The translations under genes and the position numbers were made by a program. From positions 33,800,898 through 33,864,897 of the forward strand of contig NC_092577.1 in NCBI RefSeq assembly GCF_037975245.1: a stretch of DNA of 64,000 nt, read 5' to 3'. This stretch comes from Apostichopus japonicus (taxonomy: Eukaryota > Echinodermata > Holothuroidea > Aspidochirotida > Stichopodidae). Shown here in pieces: positions 11,095 through 23,444 of the stretch (positions are counted from its first letter, which is position 1; each line of letters begins with the position of its first letter). The notes beneath the pieces were generated by a model, which was not told the origin of the DNA, ran no database searches, and saw nothing but the letters and a program-made list of their open reading frames with translations.

Positions 11095-11442
11095 ATGGGC
11101 TACCGTACTTTCCTGAGCACCACCGTGACTTTGCCTTTTATGCTTTGGTTGGCCAATGCCGCACCTACTCTACCATTATCAGATGGACACGTACCGACCG
11201 TGGCACCAAATATTCCGAAATCAGATGTCCACGTGACGGTAGGGCTATCTGCTGGAGTCATCTGCCTCATTGTCGTAACCACCATTGTCATCATGGCATG
11301 CTCGGGGGCTTTTTTCCTTTGTATGAACCTCAGAGTTACTAGCAAAATGGCCAAAAATCTTTCCAATAATTCCATTTACATTCCCATGGAGACCAGGGAA
11401 AGGGGCAGCGACAGAAGACAGCAAGCAGAGCTGAACCACTGA
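11095..11442 (+). CDS. mini single-pass membrane protein A (unrecognised family)
   Basis: 115 residues in one exon, preceded by the acceptor TATTTTTCTCAG at 11084. Residues 1-23 look like a signal peptide (MGYRTFLSTTVTLPFMLWLA, then cleavage near NA/AP). A Pro/Asp-rich stalk of about 30 residues follows, then a hydrophobic segment around 53-80 (GLSAGVICLIVVTTIVIMAC), then a polar tail of about 35 residues ending QQAELNH. Predicted to be a type I surface or endomembrane protein. Gene B (18788-19114) has the same exon start (TCTCA...ATGGG), layout and size although the residues have diverged, so the two look like tandem paralogs. An AATAAA lies at 11644. I know of no matching family. The start could instead be in the upstream exon. 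Confidence 0.6.
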   Translation: MGYRTFLSTTVTLPFMLWLANAAPTLPLSDGHVPTVAPNIPKSDVHVTVGLSAGVICLIVVTTIVIMACSGAFFLCMNLRVTSKMAKNLSNNSIYIPMETRERGSDRRQQAELNH

Positions 11443-14400
11443 AAAGAGTGATTTATAACCATGAAACTTTCAATAGGCGTGCGTCATGTAAGCCATTCCT
11501 TGGTTACAAATCCGCAACTTCCACTTGTATATCAGGTCGGGGGGGGGGCGGCCAGTGGAGAAGGGGGAGGGGGGAGGGGCACAGGGGAAAAGTCCCACCC
11601 AAATTTTGTGAAAAGCCAGACACTGGTTCGCCTTTTCATAAACAATAAATAGCCCTTTGTGGTAAGGAATAGCTTATTCTTTTTAAATTAGATAGTATTA
11701 CTCGTCAATGAAAAAAAAAACGATGCCATTTTTGAAAAACCGCAAGTTAATCATTTTATTACGAAAATCAAAGCTGATAAATTGTTCTTTCAAATTTTCG
11801 AGTTTTTGTGTGGTACGCAGATTTTTAAACAAAGTCATGATACGGCCCATTGGCCATCTCGGCTCGTGTGCTCAACCCACCCCTCTCCTACACCCCTCCC
11901 CCACCCCTCCCGCCGATGAACGTCCTCTTCCACCAACCCTGGGTCAGGTAAAATCTACAACAGCCTATAACGTATGTTGTACATATGCCATCATATATGG
12001 AACATATTTCGTTAAAGGCTAGGCGACGGTCTTTTAAGTCATCGCCGTTTTTCGGTGAGTGGATGATCGGTTTTCTAAGTTACCGTTTTTTCGGTGATTA
12101 GATTGCAATGTAATCTTACCTCTTTTTTTAGGGTGATTGAATTGCTCTGTTTTCTAAATTATCGTGTTTTATTGGTGATTGCTCAACTACAATTATGTGT
12201 TCAAGTGTCTTTCGAAAGAAAGTACCTTTAAGTTTTGTGAATTTAAGAGGGAGATATATTATGGTGCTTATGATGGTGCTATTATAATTTGACTTTAAGG
12301 TCAAGTGTGTCTGAAGGTGCATGTGAATTACTGAACTGTTTATGAAAAGATGTCCATATACTTCTACCAAAATATCTTAAAATAATATGTCGAAAAGAGA
12401 AGAAAAGAGCAAAGTAAATTTATGACTATAGGTCGGGACGCGAATCAGTGACCCTTGGGTTGCAAACTCAGATAGTTTCAAAACCCATTTCTAATCAGCC
12501 ATACATTTTTTGGCTCTTTTTCATTGTCTAAAATTTCTCAGTCAGTTTTCCATGATTAATTTTTCAGTAAATATATTAACGAGCTGTATACCAATGAATT
12601 TTTGTTTAGTGACGCAATTTGTCTGCAATGGTATATAGGTACATTGTGCACTTTACAGTACCTTCACATATAATTTATCTTTTTTACCGCCTTTTCTGTA
12701 TAATTTTGTAGAATATATTTATAGGATATCGTCAGGGCCTATAGAGTGTTTTGATTGCAGCTTTTCTGTGTATATTTGTAGATAAATGATAGATTTGTTT
12801 TCTTTATCGACCACTTCAACTACTGCGCCATGTGTCCACGCGGTATAGCTGAAAAGTATATAGTCAGTTTTAAATATTACGCATAACATTTGTTTATATA
12901 TCTGCACAATTAACAAATTAATTGTTATTTACTTCTTGTTTATGTTTTGGTTTCTGTTGTTGATAAAATCGTACAAAAGACTTTCACTGTGACTGAAGTA
13001 ATGTGTAATGTGTGAAAAATCAAATCGGAAATTTACTCTTTAGTTGGTGTGATATATATGAATGAATGTTACTTGTATCATATTTTGTTTTATTTACATA
13101 TTTTGATTAATATTTCATACCAAGATCTCATTTCATTTACGTCTGTATATAGTGTGTATGTCGGGAGTACTCTCGTAATAATAATAAGAATCATAGTAAT
13201 AACAACAATAACAGTATTAATAGTATAATAACAACAATTACTGTAATAATGCTCGTGTTTATGAACATTTTCGATAACATTTTCGTCGCTGCAGGTCTAT
13301 AATAAATCTCCATGACAATGCTGGACAGTTGATTGTATAATTAGCAAGTTTCATCGAAATAAAGTAAAATACAATACTGATAAAATGATCAATCCCCTTT
13401 GTCGAATTAGGTTGTTCCATTTACCCAAGTTATGGGAAGTGCCTCCTGGGTCGGGACCAGTGGTTGGGGACCATCATACCCCCAGTTTACACCACTGCGT
13501 CAGTATATTGATCAGTTATGGTGGGGTGGGGTGGGGGGGGGACTGAGTTATCAGGTGTACATTGTTATATTTGAACCCAGTAGGTAAACGGTTATCACTC
13601 TCTTACTTGAGATATGTGAGGACGGAGCTTTTACTTGTTAAATGGTTGCGGCAATGTTGTACAATGCCAGGAGTAGTCAACCTATGTTAAGAAAACCTGT
13701 TTATAGAAACTAATCGCACAAACCAAACACACTATTTATATAGTTTGTTGACGAACACCTGTTTATTTATTTGTTTATTGTCGGGTACTGTTGCAATGTG
13801 ATCCAATATTCTTTGGTTCCCTGTCATTACATAAATTGACTTTTGTTTTTGAAAAATAACCATTTAAAGATGAAAGAATGAAAAAAAAAACCGAGCTGAT
13901 TATGTTAGAAGTATTACTTTGTTTTAATTTAAGGTAGCTAAGAAAATGATGTAATGTAAATACAGAGAGAGACTGCAGTAAGCCTTTATATATTTAATCT
14001 CAGTTGGGAAAAGTTGATATTTTGTAACTTTGGCAAAGATATATATTTCGTTGATTCATTACTTAAATTTTATTTATTTATGTTAAGTTTTGTCAGAGAT
14101 ATAAATAACACATTTTATATGTGTATTGTAAAACACGAGTAAATAAATGATATATCTAACACGTGTAGGCTACATTCTTAATGCTCCTCTATTTAGGGGC
14201 GGGAGTTGTTAGCACGCGAGAGGAAGATAGAGTCAGGGGAAACAACTTCCTCAACAAATTTCTCAAACTGAATTAAGCATTAACATACATGAATAAACAA
14301 TTCGACATTTCTTCCTTAATGATGGCAAATTATTTAAACTTCCACAAATCCCTCCCCCCCCCCCCCTCCAAAAAAAAAAATCATCATCGATGTTAGGCCC

Positions 14401-14820
14401 AAACAGTTACATAGTCTTAGATAAAGTAAACGTTATAAATGCAATAAGAACGTTCAATTAAAGCCACCGGGCTTCTCTGCCCCCCAACCCCCTAAGGTGG
14501 GTTAAGGTACCGTAGTGGTCCTGATGATACAGTTACCATACACTTGACAATAAACCAAGCCATTATGCCTACTTTGCAGATTTCAACCGTGCGTGCAGTG
14601 TTTGATTAAACGAGCTTTAAACCCCGATCAATGTAAAAATTCGAAATTCCGGTTGGGCATCAGCTGATAAGTATCATGTGAATAAAGCTTTTAATCACGC
14701 GGTGGATAGGGATAGGCACTGTATTGTTTGTATATCTTCCTCATCTGTTTACTTACAACGCCGTACTATCATATATAACCATGGTTGAACTTGAGATAGT
14801 CCGCCAGGGCACTGACCGAC
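11443..14820. other. intergenic AT-rich interval
   Basis: Contains a G-rich patch (11537-11585), a C-rich patch (11870-11945), three loose copies of a ~48-bp 'cggtgatt' motif (12030-12180), an AAT/AAC-rich stretch (13174-13245) and C/A homopolymers near 14350. No gene recognised. Short open frames here are AT-rich noise. Confidence 0.5.
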
Positions 14821-14829
14821 GGATCACGA

Positions 14830-14833
<4 letters not shown>

Positions 14834-14894
<61 letters not shown>

Positions 14895-15025
14895 TGAATG
14901 TAGAGAGGCAATATAGAAAAGTGCCTTGCTCAAGAACACAATAGATAATGATCTGGCCAGGACTCGAACCTGCAAGCCATCACAAGTCCACTCATGCCTA
15001 AACCACTTTGACCACAACACTCTCT
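14834..15025 (-). repeat. tRNA-derived SINE with (TA)n tail
   Basis: On the minus strand a B box GGTTCGAGTCC follows an A-box-like TGGTTTAGGCATGAGTGG. Next comes the body CTTGAGCAAGGCACTTT, typical of tRNA-derived SINEs in marine animals, and finally a (TA)n run of about 60 bp (14834-14893). It reads like a polymerase III retroposon head plus tail. It is not a functional tRNA, because no acceptor stem closes it. Confidence 0.7.
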
Positions 15026-15529
15026 AAAAGTATCACCTGCTAAATTTGTTCACTTCGAAATATTATTTTTATATCATTAGGCCTATTATTATTATTATAA
15101 TGACTGTATTTTACAGTTCTGCCGATGGACATCCTTTGTCTCTTTCATGAGTTTTTACTTGAACGCACAGCGACGCCGGTTTTCATATCTAATTATTATC
15201 ACTTGATAAACATGTGATGATTTGTATTCCATACAGGGTTCCCCAATGTTTGTTTAACGAGCTTTTGTTGTTGCACAATAACGGGGAATCACCCACCCAC
15301 AGCAACAGAATAATTACTTAGTCATTTAAAGTTGCGCGGATTTCACCATTGCATTACAACGTATTCTCCAGTCGCATAAGAAACATCGTTTGAAAACCGT
15401 CTGTTCTCCAGTGCAACTATTTGCAATTCACGATATTTGCTCTTACGGAAATACTGTTATCTAAAACGCGTTAACCTGTTAATCCTATTAGCCTATACTT
15501 ATATTTATATATACATTAGTTTTATCTGT

Positions 15530-15647
15530 GTTCGTTAATAGAGACGTAACTTAACACTAAACGTACAGCAGAGATAACAATTGCAAGTTCAGTGATAACA
15601 AGCTTTATCGAGGACAATACAAACAGTAACAAGAATTGCCTCAGCAG
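15530..15647 (+). other. candidate first exon of mini-membrane-protein gene B
   Basis: Ends at donor CTCAGCAG|GTAAGTCG (15648). It joins the acceptor at 18780 without an in-frame ATG of its own, so translation should start at 18788. The left edge is unknown. Position and role parallel the 9480-9677 exon. Confidence 0.4.
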
Positions 15648-17229
15648 GTAAGTCGTAACATTTGAATCTTTTTTCTTTCTTTCATATCGCTGTGAAGCAA
15701 TTAAAGAGGTACAGGAATACCTCGAAATACATATTACGTCAGAATAACCACCATTGGAAGGCGGAAATTGAAATGAAACTTATGTACAAAATCTTACCAT
15801 TCCATTTCCCGTCATAATAGGCCTAGTACTACACGGACTAATTTACGTTTAATGTGATACTGTCTGAACAAGCTGTATTTCTATCAGAATTTAGTACGTG
15901 GTAAAAGTCTTAAACATTTCGGTGTACATTAGCCAATACAGTGTCTTTACTTGTGTTGACAGAATCATTAAAAGTCACGTTTTTACACCCTAAACATTTA
16001 CCCCCCCCCCCCCACCCAACCTTATACCCTTCAATTTCTCTCTCCCCAATACCGCTTACCGTTACGTATAACATATTTCCTAGTCATACAGTTAGTTTTC
16101 CCTTGATATAACGTTAAAATCATAATATTATGATACAATGATCGAGGTCAGTAACGTTGCCTGTTTGCATGATTGCATGAAGGTCACCTCCATGTATATC
16201 TGATAATGATGTCAACATAATGGCGCAATATGCACTACGGAGTACATTACCAATCATCAGCGTGTTATCAACAAAATAGGTTAAATAGGAAATACGTGAT
16301 TTATTATCAATTTCATAAATTTTAAATTTGATTAAGGGCTATACACTATACAATTATTTGTCCTCCCTCCCCTCCCCTCCCCGCCCGCTCTTTGCTTTTG
16401 AAAATTAATCAATTATTTAAGGGTCCATTGCAAACATATCAACGACATCGTAACGCTTCCATACATTATGAAACCAAAATAGAATGGGATTTCCCGATCC
16501 GAGTGTCGTGACCCTGTGTGCTTTCTCTATACTGGGCAGACAAAAAACATGCCATGAGTGTGGGATTTAAGTCTAGTTTATTTGGTCCGTATTATAACAG
16601 TGGTAATCTATGAAATATGAAATATGAGTTTGCTAAAATAGTCGCTTGGTTGGAACTTACTATGTATGGGCATAGGCCTACATCTATATACTATATATCT
16701 TACAACATGCCCCTTTGTTATGATTGAGTATATATATATATTGTTGTACACACAACCAACCCAAGCTAGCTGCGTACTTGAGTTCATGCCAACATGGCAC
16801 ACCGTTTTGTTATAGACTGGACAAACGTGAAACTAAAGTAGTCCACCTGCTAAAATGTTGGCGAGGGTACATGAAGAAGATTGAGCGGACTACTGATTTA
16901 CCAGTGGAGTGAAAGATAAACGGGCGAAAGATGAGCACCGGATGGGGTTATTAACTAGACTATACAACTGCTTAAGCATAACTTGGTAATCTAATTATTG
17001 GAAGCCTTTCTTTACATATGGCATATACCCCTTCCTAGCCCAATCCCTTTCTATCCATCACATCGCTACCCATTCCCTTCCCGTTCCTACCCTTAATACT
17101 CCTACCCTTCCTTTATCATACCTACTCCTTCCTACGTACCCACCCGTTCCTAACCACTATTTCCTATCACCTACCCTTCCCCTCCGGTCAATCGTACCCC
17201 TTCCAAGCAAACCCTTTCCGGCTCTAGCA
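15648..17229. other. gene B intron, unique part
   Basis: AT-rich. It contains a C homopolymer near 15995-16010, C-rich runs near 16360-16385 and a CCTTCC-rich stretch at 17030-17215. No coding signal. Confidence 0.4.
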
Positions 17230-18720
17230 CTGTTTGTGTCTCCTGGCTGTGGAGGGTGGGATGAGGAGGGGGTGGGGAGTTGTTACAGCTATATATCTCT
17301 GTCACAAAGACCAATATTGATGGTTGGGATTGTGTCTCCTGGCTGTGGAGGGTGGGATGAGGAGGGGGTGGGGAGTCGTTCCCGACAGCTATATATCTCT
17401 GTCACAAAGACCAATATTGATGGTTGGGATTGTGTCTCCTGGCTGTGGAGGGTGGGATGAGGAGGGGGTGGGGAGTTGTTACAGCTATATATCTCTGTCA
17501 CAAAGACCAATATTGATGGTTGGGATTGTGTCTCCTGGCTGTGGAGGGTGGGATGAGGAGGGGGTGGGGAGTTGTTACAGCTATATATCTCTGTCACAAA
17601 GACCAATATTGATGGTTGGGATTGTGTCTCCTGGCTGTGGAGGGTGGGATGAGGAGGGGTGGGGAGTTGTTCCTGACAGCTATATATCTCTGTCACAAAG
17701 ACCAATATTGATGGTTGGGATTGTGTCTCCTGGCTGTGGAGGGTGGGATGAGGAGGGGGTGGGGAGTTGTTCCCGACAGCTATATATCTCTGTCACAAAG
17801 ACCAATATTGATGGTCGGGGTTGTGTCTCCTGGCTGTGGAGGGTGGGATGAGGAGGGGGTGGGGAGTTGTTCCCGACAGCTATATATCTCTGTCACAAAG
17901 ACCAATATTGATGGTTGGGATTGTGTCTCCTGGCTGTGGAGGGTGGGATGAGGAGGGGTGGGGAGTTGTTCCTGACAGCTATATATCTCTGTCACAAAGA
18001 CCAATATTGATGGTCGGGATTGTGTCTCCTGGCTGTGGAGGGTGGGATGAGGAGGGGGTGGGGAGTTGTTCCCGACAGCTATATATCTCTGTCACAAAGA
18101 CCAATATTGATGGTCGGGGTTGTGTCTCCTGGCTGTGGAGGGTGGGATGAGGAGGGGGTGGGGAGTTGTTCCCGACAGCTATATATCTCTGTCACAAAGA
18201 CCAATATTGATGGTTGGGGTTGTGTCTCCTGGCTGTGGAGGGTGGGGTGAGGAGGGGTGGGGAGTTGTTCCCGACAGCTATATATCTCTGTCACAAAGAC
18301 CAATATTGATGGTTGGGGTTTGTGTCTCCTGGCTGTGGAGGGTGGGGTGAGGAGGGGTGGGGAGTTGTTACAGCTATATATCTCTATCACAAAGACCAAT
18401 ATTGATGGTTGGGGTTTGTGTCTCCTGGCTGTGGAGGGTGGGGTGAGGAGGGGTGGGGAGTTGTTACAGCTATATATCTCTATCACAAAGACCAATATTG
18501 ATGGTTGGGGTTTGTGTCTCCTGGATGTGGAGGGTGGGATGAGAAGGGAGTGGGGGAGTTGTTCCTGGCAGCTACATATGTCTATTACATATACCAATAT
18601 TGATGGCTGGCCGGGTTTGTGTCTCCTGGCTATGGAGATTGGGGCAAGGATGGTGGGGTGAGGAGGGGGGAGGGGCAGGGAACTGTTCATGTACGTTATC
18701 TCTGTCACATAGACCAATTC
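17230..18720 (+). repeat. G-rich ~100-bp minisatellite, about 15 copies
   Basis: Units of 93-101 bp begin near tgtgtctcctggctgtggag and contain gggtgggatgaggagggg, then ggggagttgtt, ctatatatctctgtcac and aaagaccaatattgatgg. The first dozen copies are nearly identical; the last three (from about 18507) drift. Small length changes come from presence or absence of 'cccgac' and extra G. It lies in the presumed intron of gene B, ending about 60 bp before its acceptor. Open frames across it on both strands are repeat artefacts. Confidence 0.92.
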
Positions 18721-18787
18721 GATGTTGCTTGGGTTCGTGCGTCCTATAAGTAGAGAAACTTTGTTTTTCTTTTCTTACAGTCTCAAC

Positions 18788-19114
18788 ATGGGTGGAAACC
18801 AGATCAAACATTTCTTGTGCCTATCATGGATGGCCATCTGGCATACTCTTCTCTCGTTGGTCGATGCCCGACCAATGTTCAGCGAACACGTGACAAGTAT
18901 GACACCAAACTCAAAGTCTACAGTTGAAGTGGCCGAGGGGTTCCCTACAGAAATGACAGTTTTCATTGTCTTTGTAATTTTGATTGTTTTTGTTTATGTC
19001 GGTGTTATTAATGTTCGTACATCTGTCACTTGTAGTAAAGAAATATCAGAAGAAATCAGAGAAACCAAAGATGGAAGCAAAGAGAATGACAATGACATGG
19101 TTCGTAACGTATGA
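18788..19114 (+). CDS. mini single-pass membrane protein B (unrecognised family)
   Basis: 108 residues. The exon starts at 18781 after TTTTCTTACAG. Residues 1-26 form a signal peptide (MGGNQIKHFLCLSWMAIWHT, then LLSLVDA/RP). A Ser/Thr-rich stalk of about 28 residues follows, then a membrane helix at about 55-75 (MTVFIVFVILIVFVYVGVI) and a charged Glu/Lys/Asp tail ending NDMVRNV. Same architecture and 5' exon border as gene A, 7.7 kb upstream on the same strand, so probably a tandem duplicate that has diverged fast. No known family is recognised and function is unassigned. The ORF extends upstream to 18722, but that part is intron. Confidence 0.58.
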   Translation: MGGNQIKHFLCLSWMAIWHTLLSLVDARPMFSEHVTSMTPNSKSTVEVAEGFPTEMTVFIVFVILIVFVYVGVINVRTSVTCSKEISEEIRETKDGSKENDNDMVRNV

Positions 19115-19159
19115 CATGAAAGAAGTGATACTGTTTCTCAAGATACAAGTGATCACGTA

Positions 19160-19395
19160 GCTAAAACGTTATCCAAAAGGGGGTGTGGTGAGGGGGTGGG
19201 AATATTGGTGATGGGGTTGGGGTAGTGTTGAGGGGTGGGTGGTGTTGAGGGGTGGGGTGGGAGTGAGGGGTTGGGTTGATGGCTTTGTGAGTTGTGGAGT
19301 GTGATGAAGTGTGGTGTGGTAAAGGGGTCGGTTGGTGGTGATGGGTGAGGTGGTGGTAATGGGGTGGGACTGGTAGCGAGGGGGTGGAGTTTCTC
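19160..19395 (+). repeat. G/T-rich simple sequence
   Basis: Irregular repeats of ggggtggg, ggtgtgg and tgaggggtggg downstream of gene B. No defined period. The Pro-rich minus-strand open frame is its shadow. Confidence 0.7.
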
Positions 19396-21891
19396 CAATT
19401 ATGTTCTAATATTACTATGACTTGGTCAGAACTTGATAACTTGGTTGCAACTCAAGACAACATGCAAATTTAGCGATGAACAACAACCACTCTAGCCACT
19501 ACTAGATATAGCGCTTCAAGTAATATTTGACGTTTAGAGTCTAGCAAAAAGAAGAAGAAGAACAAGAGAAAAACATGATAAAGGTAAAATAAAATGTTAA
19601 AATGTAGATGCATATTGTTTCTGATAAAAGCCATCAGCTGTTGTATCGTCCACCAAAATTATGCTAGAATCATGTTAAATTGTGGTCACTCATGTTCCAA
19701 ATACAACATGCCATCTACTGTCAGCTTCCAAAATGTTACCTCATTGATAAGGCTAAATTATTTTGTCTACTTTTACACCCCTTAATATCTGAGAATGTTT
19801 TGGGGTTGGAAGGGGGAGGGGGGGCGGCTACGGAACCCATGAATGAATTGGAGTATTTTTGCGGGTAAACTTTGAGCAATCTCTATTATGCTAGACTTTA
19901 GTCTAAAACCCATGACCTTAAAATGAAACGTGCGCATATGCCAATGTCATTGTTGGTTGCCATTACGGTGTTAACAAAAATATGCATGCAATAATTCTTT
20001 ACAATTTATACATTTATATTTTCACTGAGTAGTTTTCATTAAGAAATCTTAACGTTATAGTTATGATTTCATGCCAAAGAATTAGGTGCAGTTACAACTT
20101 GTAATCAACATATCAGGTAGATTAGTTTATTGTCTCTTAATTTAGTCAAATTTAGTAAAACTTGAAAGAGCAAATGGCAAATATGTCCTCTTTATAGTGT
20201 TTTGTTTTAACGATAACTCATCTCAGGTTGTCTACTTATTTTATGATTTGTTTTCTTTGTTTCATGCTCGATCTTCATTTTTATATTCTTGATAGAAAAC
20301 TTGACATATTTTTGTGTTGTTTGAAATCGATTATGTTCACGGTTGTACCCCTAATGACCCCTGTATATATACCTATGTACAAAGTTTCATTGCCAGAGAG
20401 ATATCACCTTAAACTGTGAGGCTCATAGGTGGTATAACCATTAGCTGTGGTAGGCCAGCTTTAACTCTCAACCCTTTATCATACCTGCTTTTTTCTTATC
20501 ATATTATTTTTTCTTATTTTTATTTAACATTTATTTTGGTGTTTTATTATGTTTGAGCTGATAATTTTCTTTTGTCTGAAATATGTGTAATGCACGGCCA
20601 ATGCAAAAATGTCGTTACCTTTCTATCTTTGTTACAAATGCAAACATACTTACTCAGTGTTACTATGGCAACCACACGATACTTACTCTTACTTCAAACA
20701 TTTTTTTTACGTTTGGGCGGCAAACTGACTATATTTATCAAGGTTACACCGCATTGATCAATTTCACTGTATATATGTTTATTATACGTATATGTAGTAA
20801 GGTTATATGAGAATAAGCTAGTTATCAAGTCACCTTAACTTAGCCATCTTTAGAAAGGGTACTGATAGGAAACACCAACCTAACCACCATCACTGGCCTA
20901 TGTGATAACGATGTCTGTCATGAATACATTGTACAAACAGCTTAGGCAAATACTATTATTCCATTTCGCAGGTTTACAAAGATTTAATGTTCCTGCACAC
21001 ACACACACACACTACAAGGCTGAAGACTTGATCAAGTCAAAATATGACGTCATCGAGCCACTTGTGCATCAATTTCATCTTGATGTTATTCTCTATTTAT
21101 TTACGATTCTAATCTTCTCTAAATGGAGGGCTTTTGTAAGTACAACAGACACATGTTTCAGTCTCAGCACTTTAAGGTAACTTCCTCTCCACCATGAACA
21201 AACAAAAAACAAACTGGAGGTAATAATTACAGGTGTCAGTTTCCCCATAGTGACACTATGACGTCACAAATTAACACAATGACAGTTCTAATAGGCACAA
21301 CGTTTAAAGTAGAATATCTCCCAAGTGAAACAAAATGGAAAATCTCAGTTGTTTGTAAGGGTTGTTCATCACAAACATCTCTGTCACATAAGCTAAAGTT
21401 GATAGTTGGCTTTGTGTTTCTAACTTAATATATTATATATAACTTAAATATTAATATTCACGTTCTCCATAATTAATTGGGTATTACTCACCGGTTAAGT
21501 ATTAAGTATAGTGTATCATATCACCAGAAAGAATGTAATAGTATCTGATTATTAATAATAATATAATGTAACATATTGTCAAATGTAATATCAATGATTA
21601 AAATTTATATAAAAATAAATTTATTAAACATTACTTTTTCCGGGCGGCCTAATTGGTACTTGATTAAAGATATAATTAGATTTTGTGGAGTATATATTAT
21701 AAACTGTGACTTTGTACATAGTGTAAGTAGAAATAAATTAAAGTACGAACAAATCCGCACCGATTGTGGTATTTTGTTTTTTCTTCCTTATTTTAGGATC
21801 GGGTTTGCGGTAAAGACTAAAGTCGTTTTTAGCAAATTTTTCGACGCCTCAGGATCTAAAACAAAACTTATGGGGGAGGATACCAGATCTG
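19396..21891. other. intergenic AT-rich interval
   Basis: Contains a G-run near 19810-19830 and a short (AC)n at 20996-21011. Several short open frames show no family resemblance. Nothing else supported. Confidence 0.45.
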
Positions 21892-22121
21892 TACCCCTCC
21901 TATGTACCCCTCCTATGTACCCCTCCTATATACCCCTCCTATGTACCCCTCCTATGTACCCCTCATATGTACCCCTCCTATGTACCCCTCCTATGTTCCC
22001 TTCCTATGTACCCCTCATATGTACCCCTCCTATGTACCCCTCCTATGTACCCCTCCTATGTATCCCTCCTATGTACCCCTCCTATGTACCCCTCCTATGT
22101 ACCCCTCCTATGTACCCCTCC
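21892..22121 (+). repeat. 13-bp minisatellite (TACCCCTCCTATG), about 18 copies
   Basis: Near-perfect tandem repeat with rare substitutions (tccctatg, ctcatatg, cctatatac). Because 13 is not a multiple of 3, every forward frame reads the same 13-residue Pro/Tyr-rich peptide, so the long open frames here are spurious. Confidence 0.93.
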
Positions 22122-22433
22122 ATTTCAAAATCTTGGACCTGCCTCTGGCCATTCCATGCAAGTTGATGCTCCTATCTAAATTAGGTGCATATGTGTGTGT
22201 GGCTAGGGGGGGGGGGGTTGGTGAGCTGAATTTTCTAATCATAAAATATATTTGCGATAGTGATATCTTCAATTTGATTGCGAAATTATATATTTATTGG
22301 GTTAAATGAAAATATAGGGGTAAAGCTTTCGACAAACACAAAGAAAACAAAATGATATAAGAAACTTTGACTGAAGTTTATTTTCATGGTTTTGAAATAA
22401 AAAGTTTCTAAGCTTGACTTAAAACATAGACAT

Positions 22434-22500
22434 CCAGCCCTGTGAAGTCATTTCGATGCTGGGCTATTTGTGCTATGCCGTTGTATAGTTACTTTTAACC
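22434..22500 (-). repeat. SINE-head fragment (related to 28080-28205)
   Basis: ccagccctgtgaagtcattt then atgctgggctat and gttgtatagttactt match the segment at 28143-28195 in order and spacing. Confidence 0.5.
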
Positions 22501-22534
22501 ATCCCCATATGTCCCCGAATATCCCCATATATCC

Positions 22535-22537
<3 letters not shown>

Positions 22538-22631
<94 letters not shown>
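22538..22631. repeat. (TA)n microsatellite
   Basis: About 47 TA dinucleotides with one AA interruption, preceded by 'ccccatatat' repeats. Open frames in both directions are artefacts. Confidence 0.95.
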
Positions 22632-22632
<1 letters not shown>

Positions 22633-22990
22633 GTGTTATGATTGTACAGAGTGCACCTCTGGTGATTTGAATCTGACAATTTACACAGAATAACCCCTCT
22701 CTATTAGCAAGCCAAGCCGTAAATAAAAAATGTGTAGCAAGTGGTATGACAGTATGATTTATAGTAAATAAGTAAAGAACAATTCATACGCATTCACACA
22801 CCAGTAGAATCACGAGTGGGTATACGGACTTAGGTCTGTGTATATTTAAGAAGAGAATTCAAATAAGCAAGCACACCACCTGAAGTACATAAACATTATA
22901 GATATAATAGACAAGTCCTGGTATATATCATTTGCTGTTAAATACTACTTGCAACCAATTTCCACAATTTTCAAAATATTGCACTTATCC
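22632..22990. other. unassigned AT-rich interval
   Basis: No gene or repeat recognised between the TA tract and the next inverted-end repeat. Confidence 0.3.
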
Positions 22991-22995
22991 AAGTA

Positions 22996-23263
22996 GGGGG
23001 CGGATCCAGGATTTTATAATGGAGTGTGTGGACCTGGTGTCGTTGAAGCCGAAAACCGTGTAATGGGTGGGTCCTGTGGGAGGATCTAATGAAAAAAAAA
23101 ATGAATGTTGATTCAAAAGCATACTTAGATCTCTATCTATTGTGTTAACGCTTACTTTTTTAAATTTTGAGTGAGGAAAAGTGGGGAGGAGGGGGGGGGG
23201 TAGGGGTGCGAACGCCTACGGCCCACCCCCTGAAGCGACACTTGGTTACGTGCCTGCTGCTAT
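22996..23263. mobile_element. MITE-like repeat with GGCGGATCCAGGA / TTACGTGCCTG ends
   Basis: Starts ggggcggatccaggat and ends acttggttacgtgcctg, with an internal G-run and ccaccccctg. The ends resemble the TIR-like ends at 4060-4350 and 35865-36497. No target duplication seen, so the limits are soft. Confidence 0.45.
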
Positions 23264-23444
23264 AAGTTAAGTGTACAATACTTTCTCTCAAACAATTCTG
23301 TGCGGTCAACAATTAGAAATAATTTTCCTTGGACAGGCCCAAAAAAGAACAACAATTAGAACCAATCCCTTGCTATTGTCTTAAGTACTGGACAGCTGCA
23401 TATATCCAACTATGTGGTAAATTATTGCAATTATTCTTGACGAA

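Noticed and set aside
14825-15020. Coding frame with a Tyr/Ile repeat
   Set aside because: The repeat is the (TA)n tract and the rest is the SINE body.
17289-18717. Long repeated open frames on both strands of the ~100-bp array
   Set aside because: They follow the minisatellite period and change frame with each length variant. No domain, start context or splice evidence.
17230-18720. CRISPR-like regular array
   Set aside because: Units are contiguous near-identical copies with no unique spacers, in a eukaryotic genome. It is a minisatellite.
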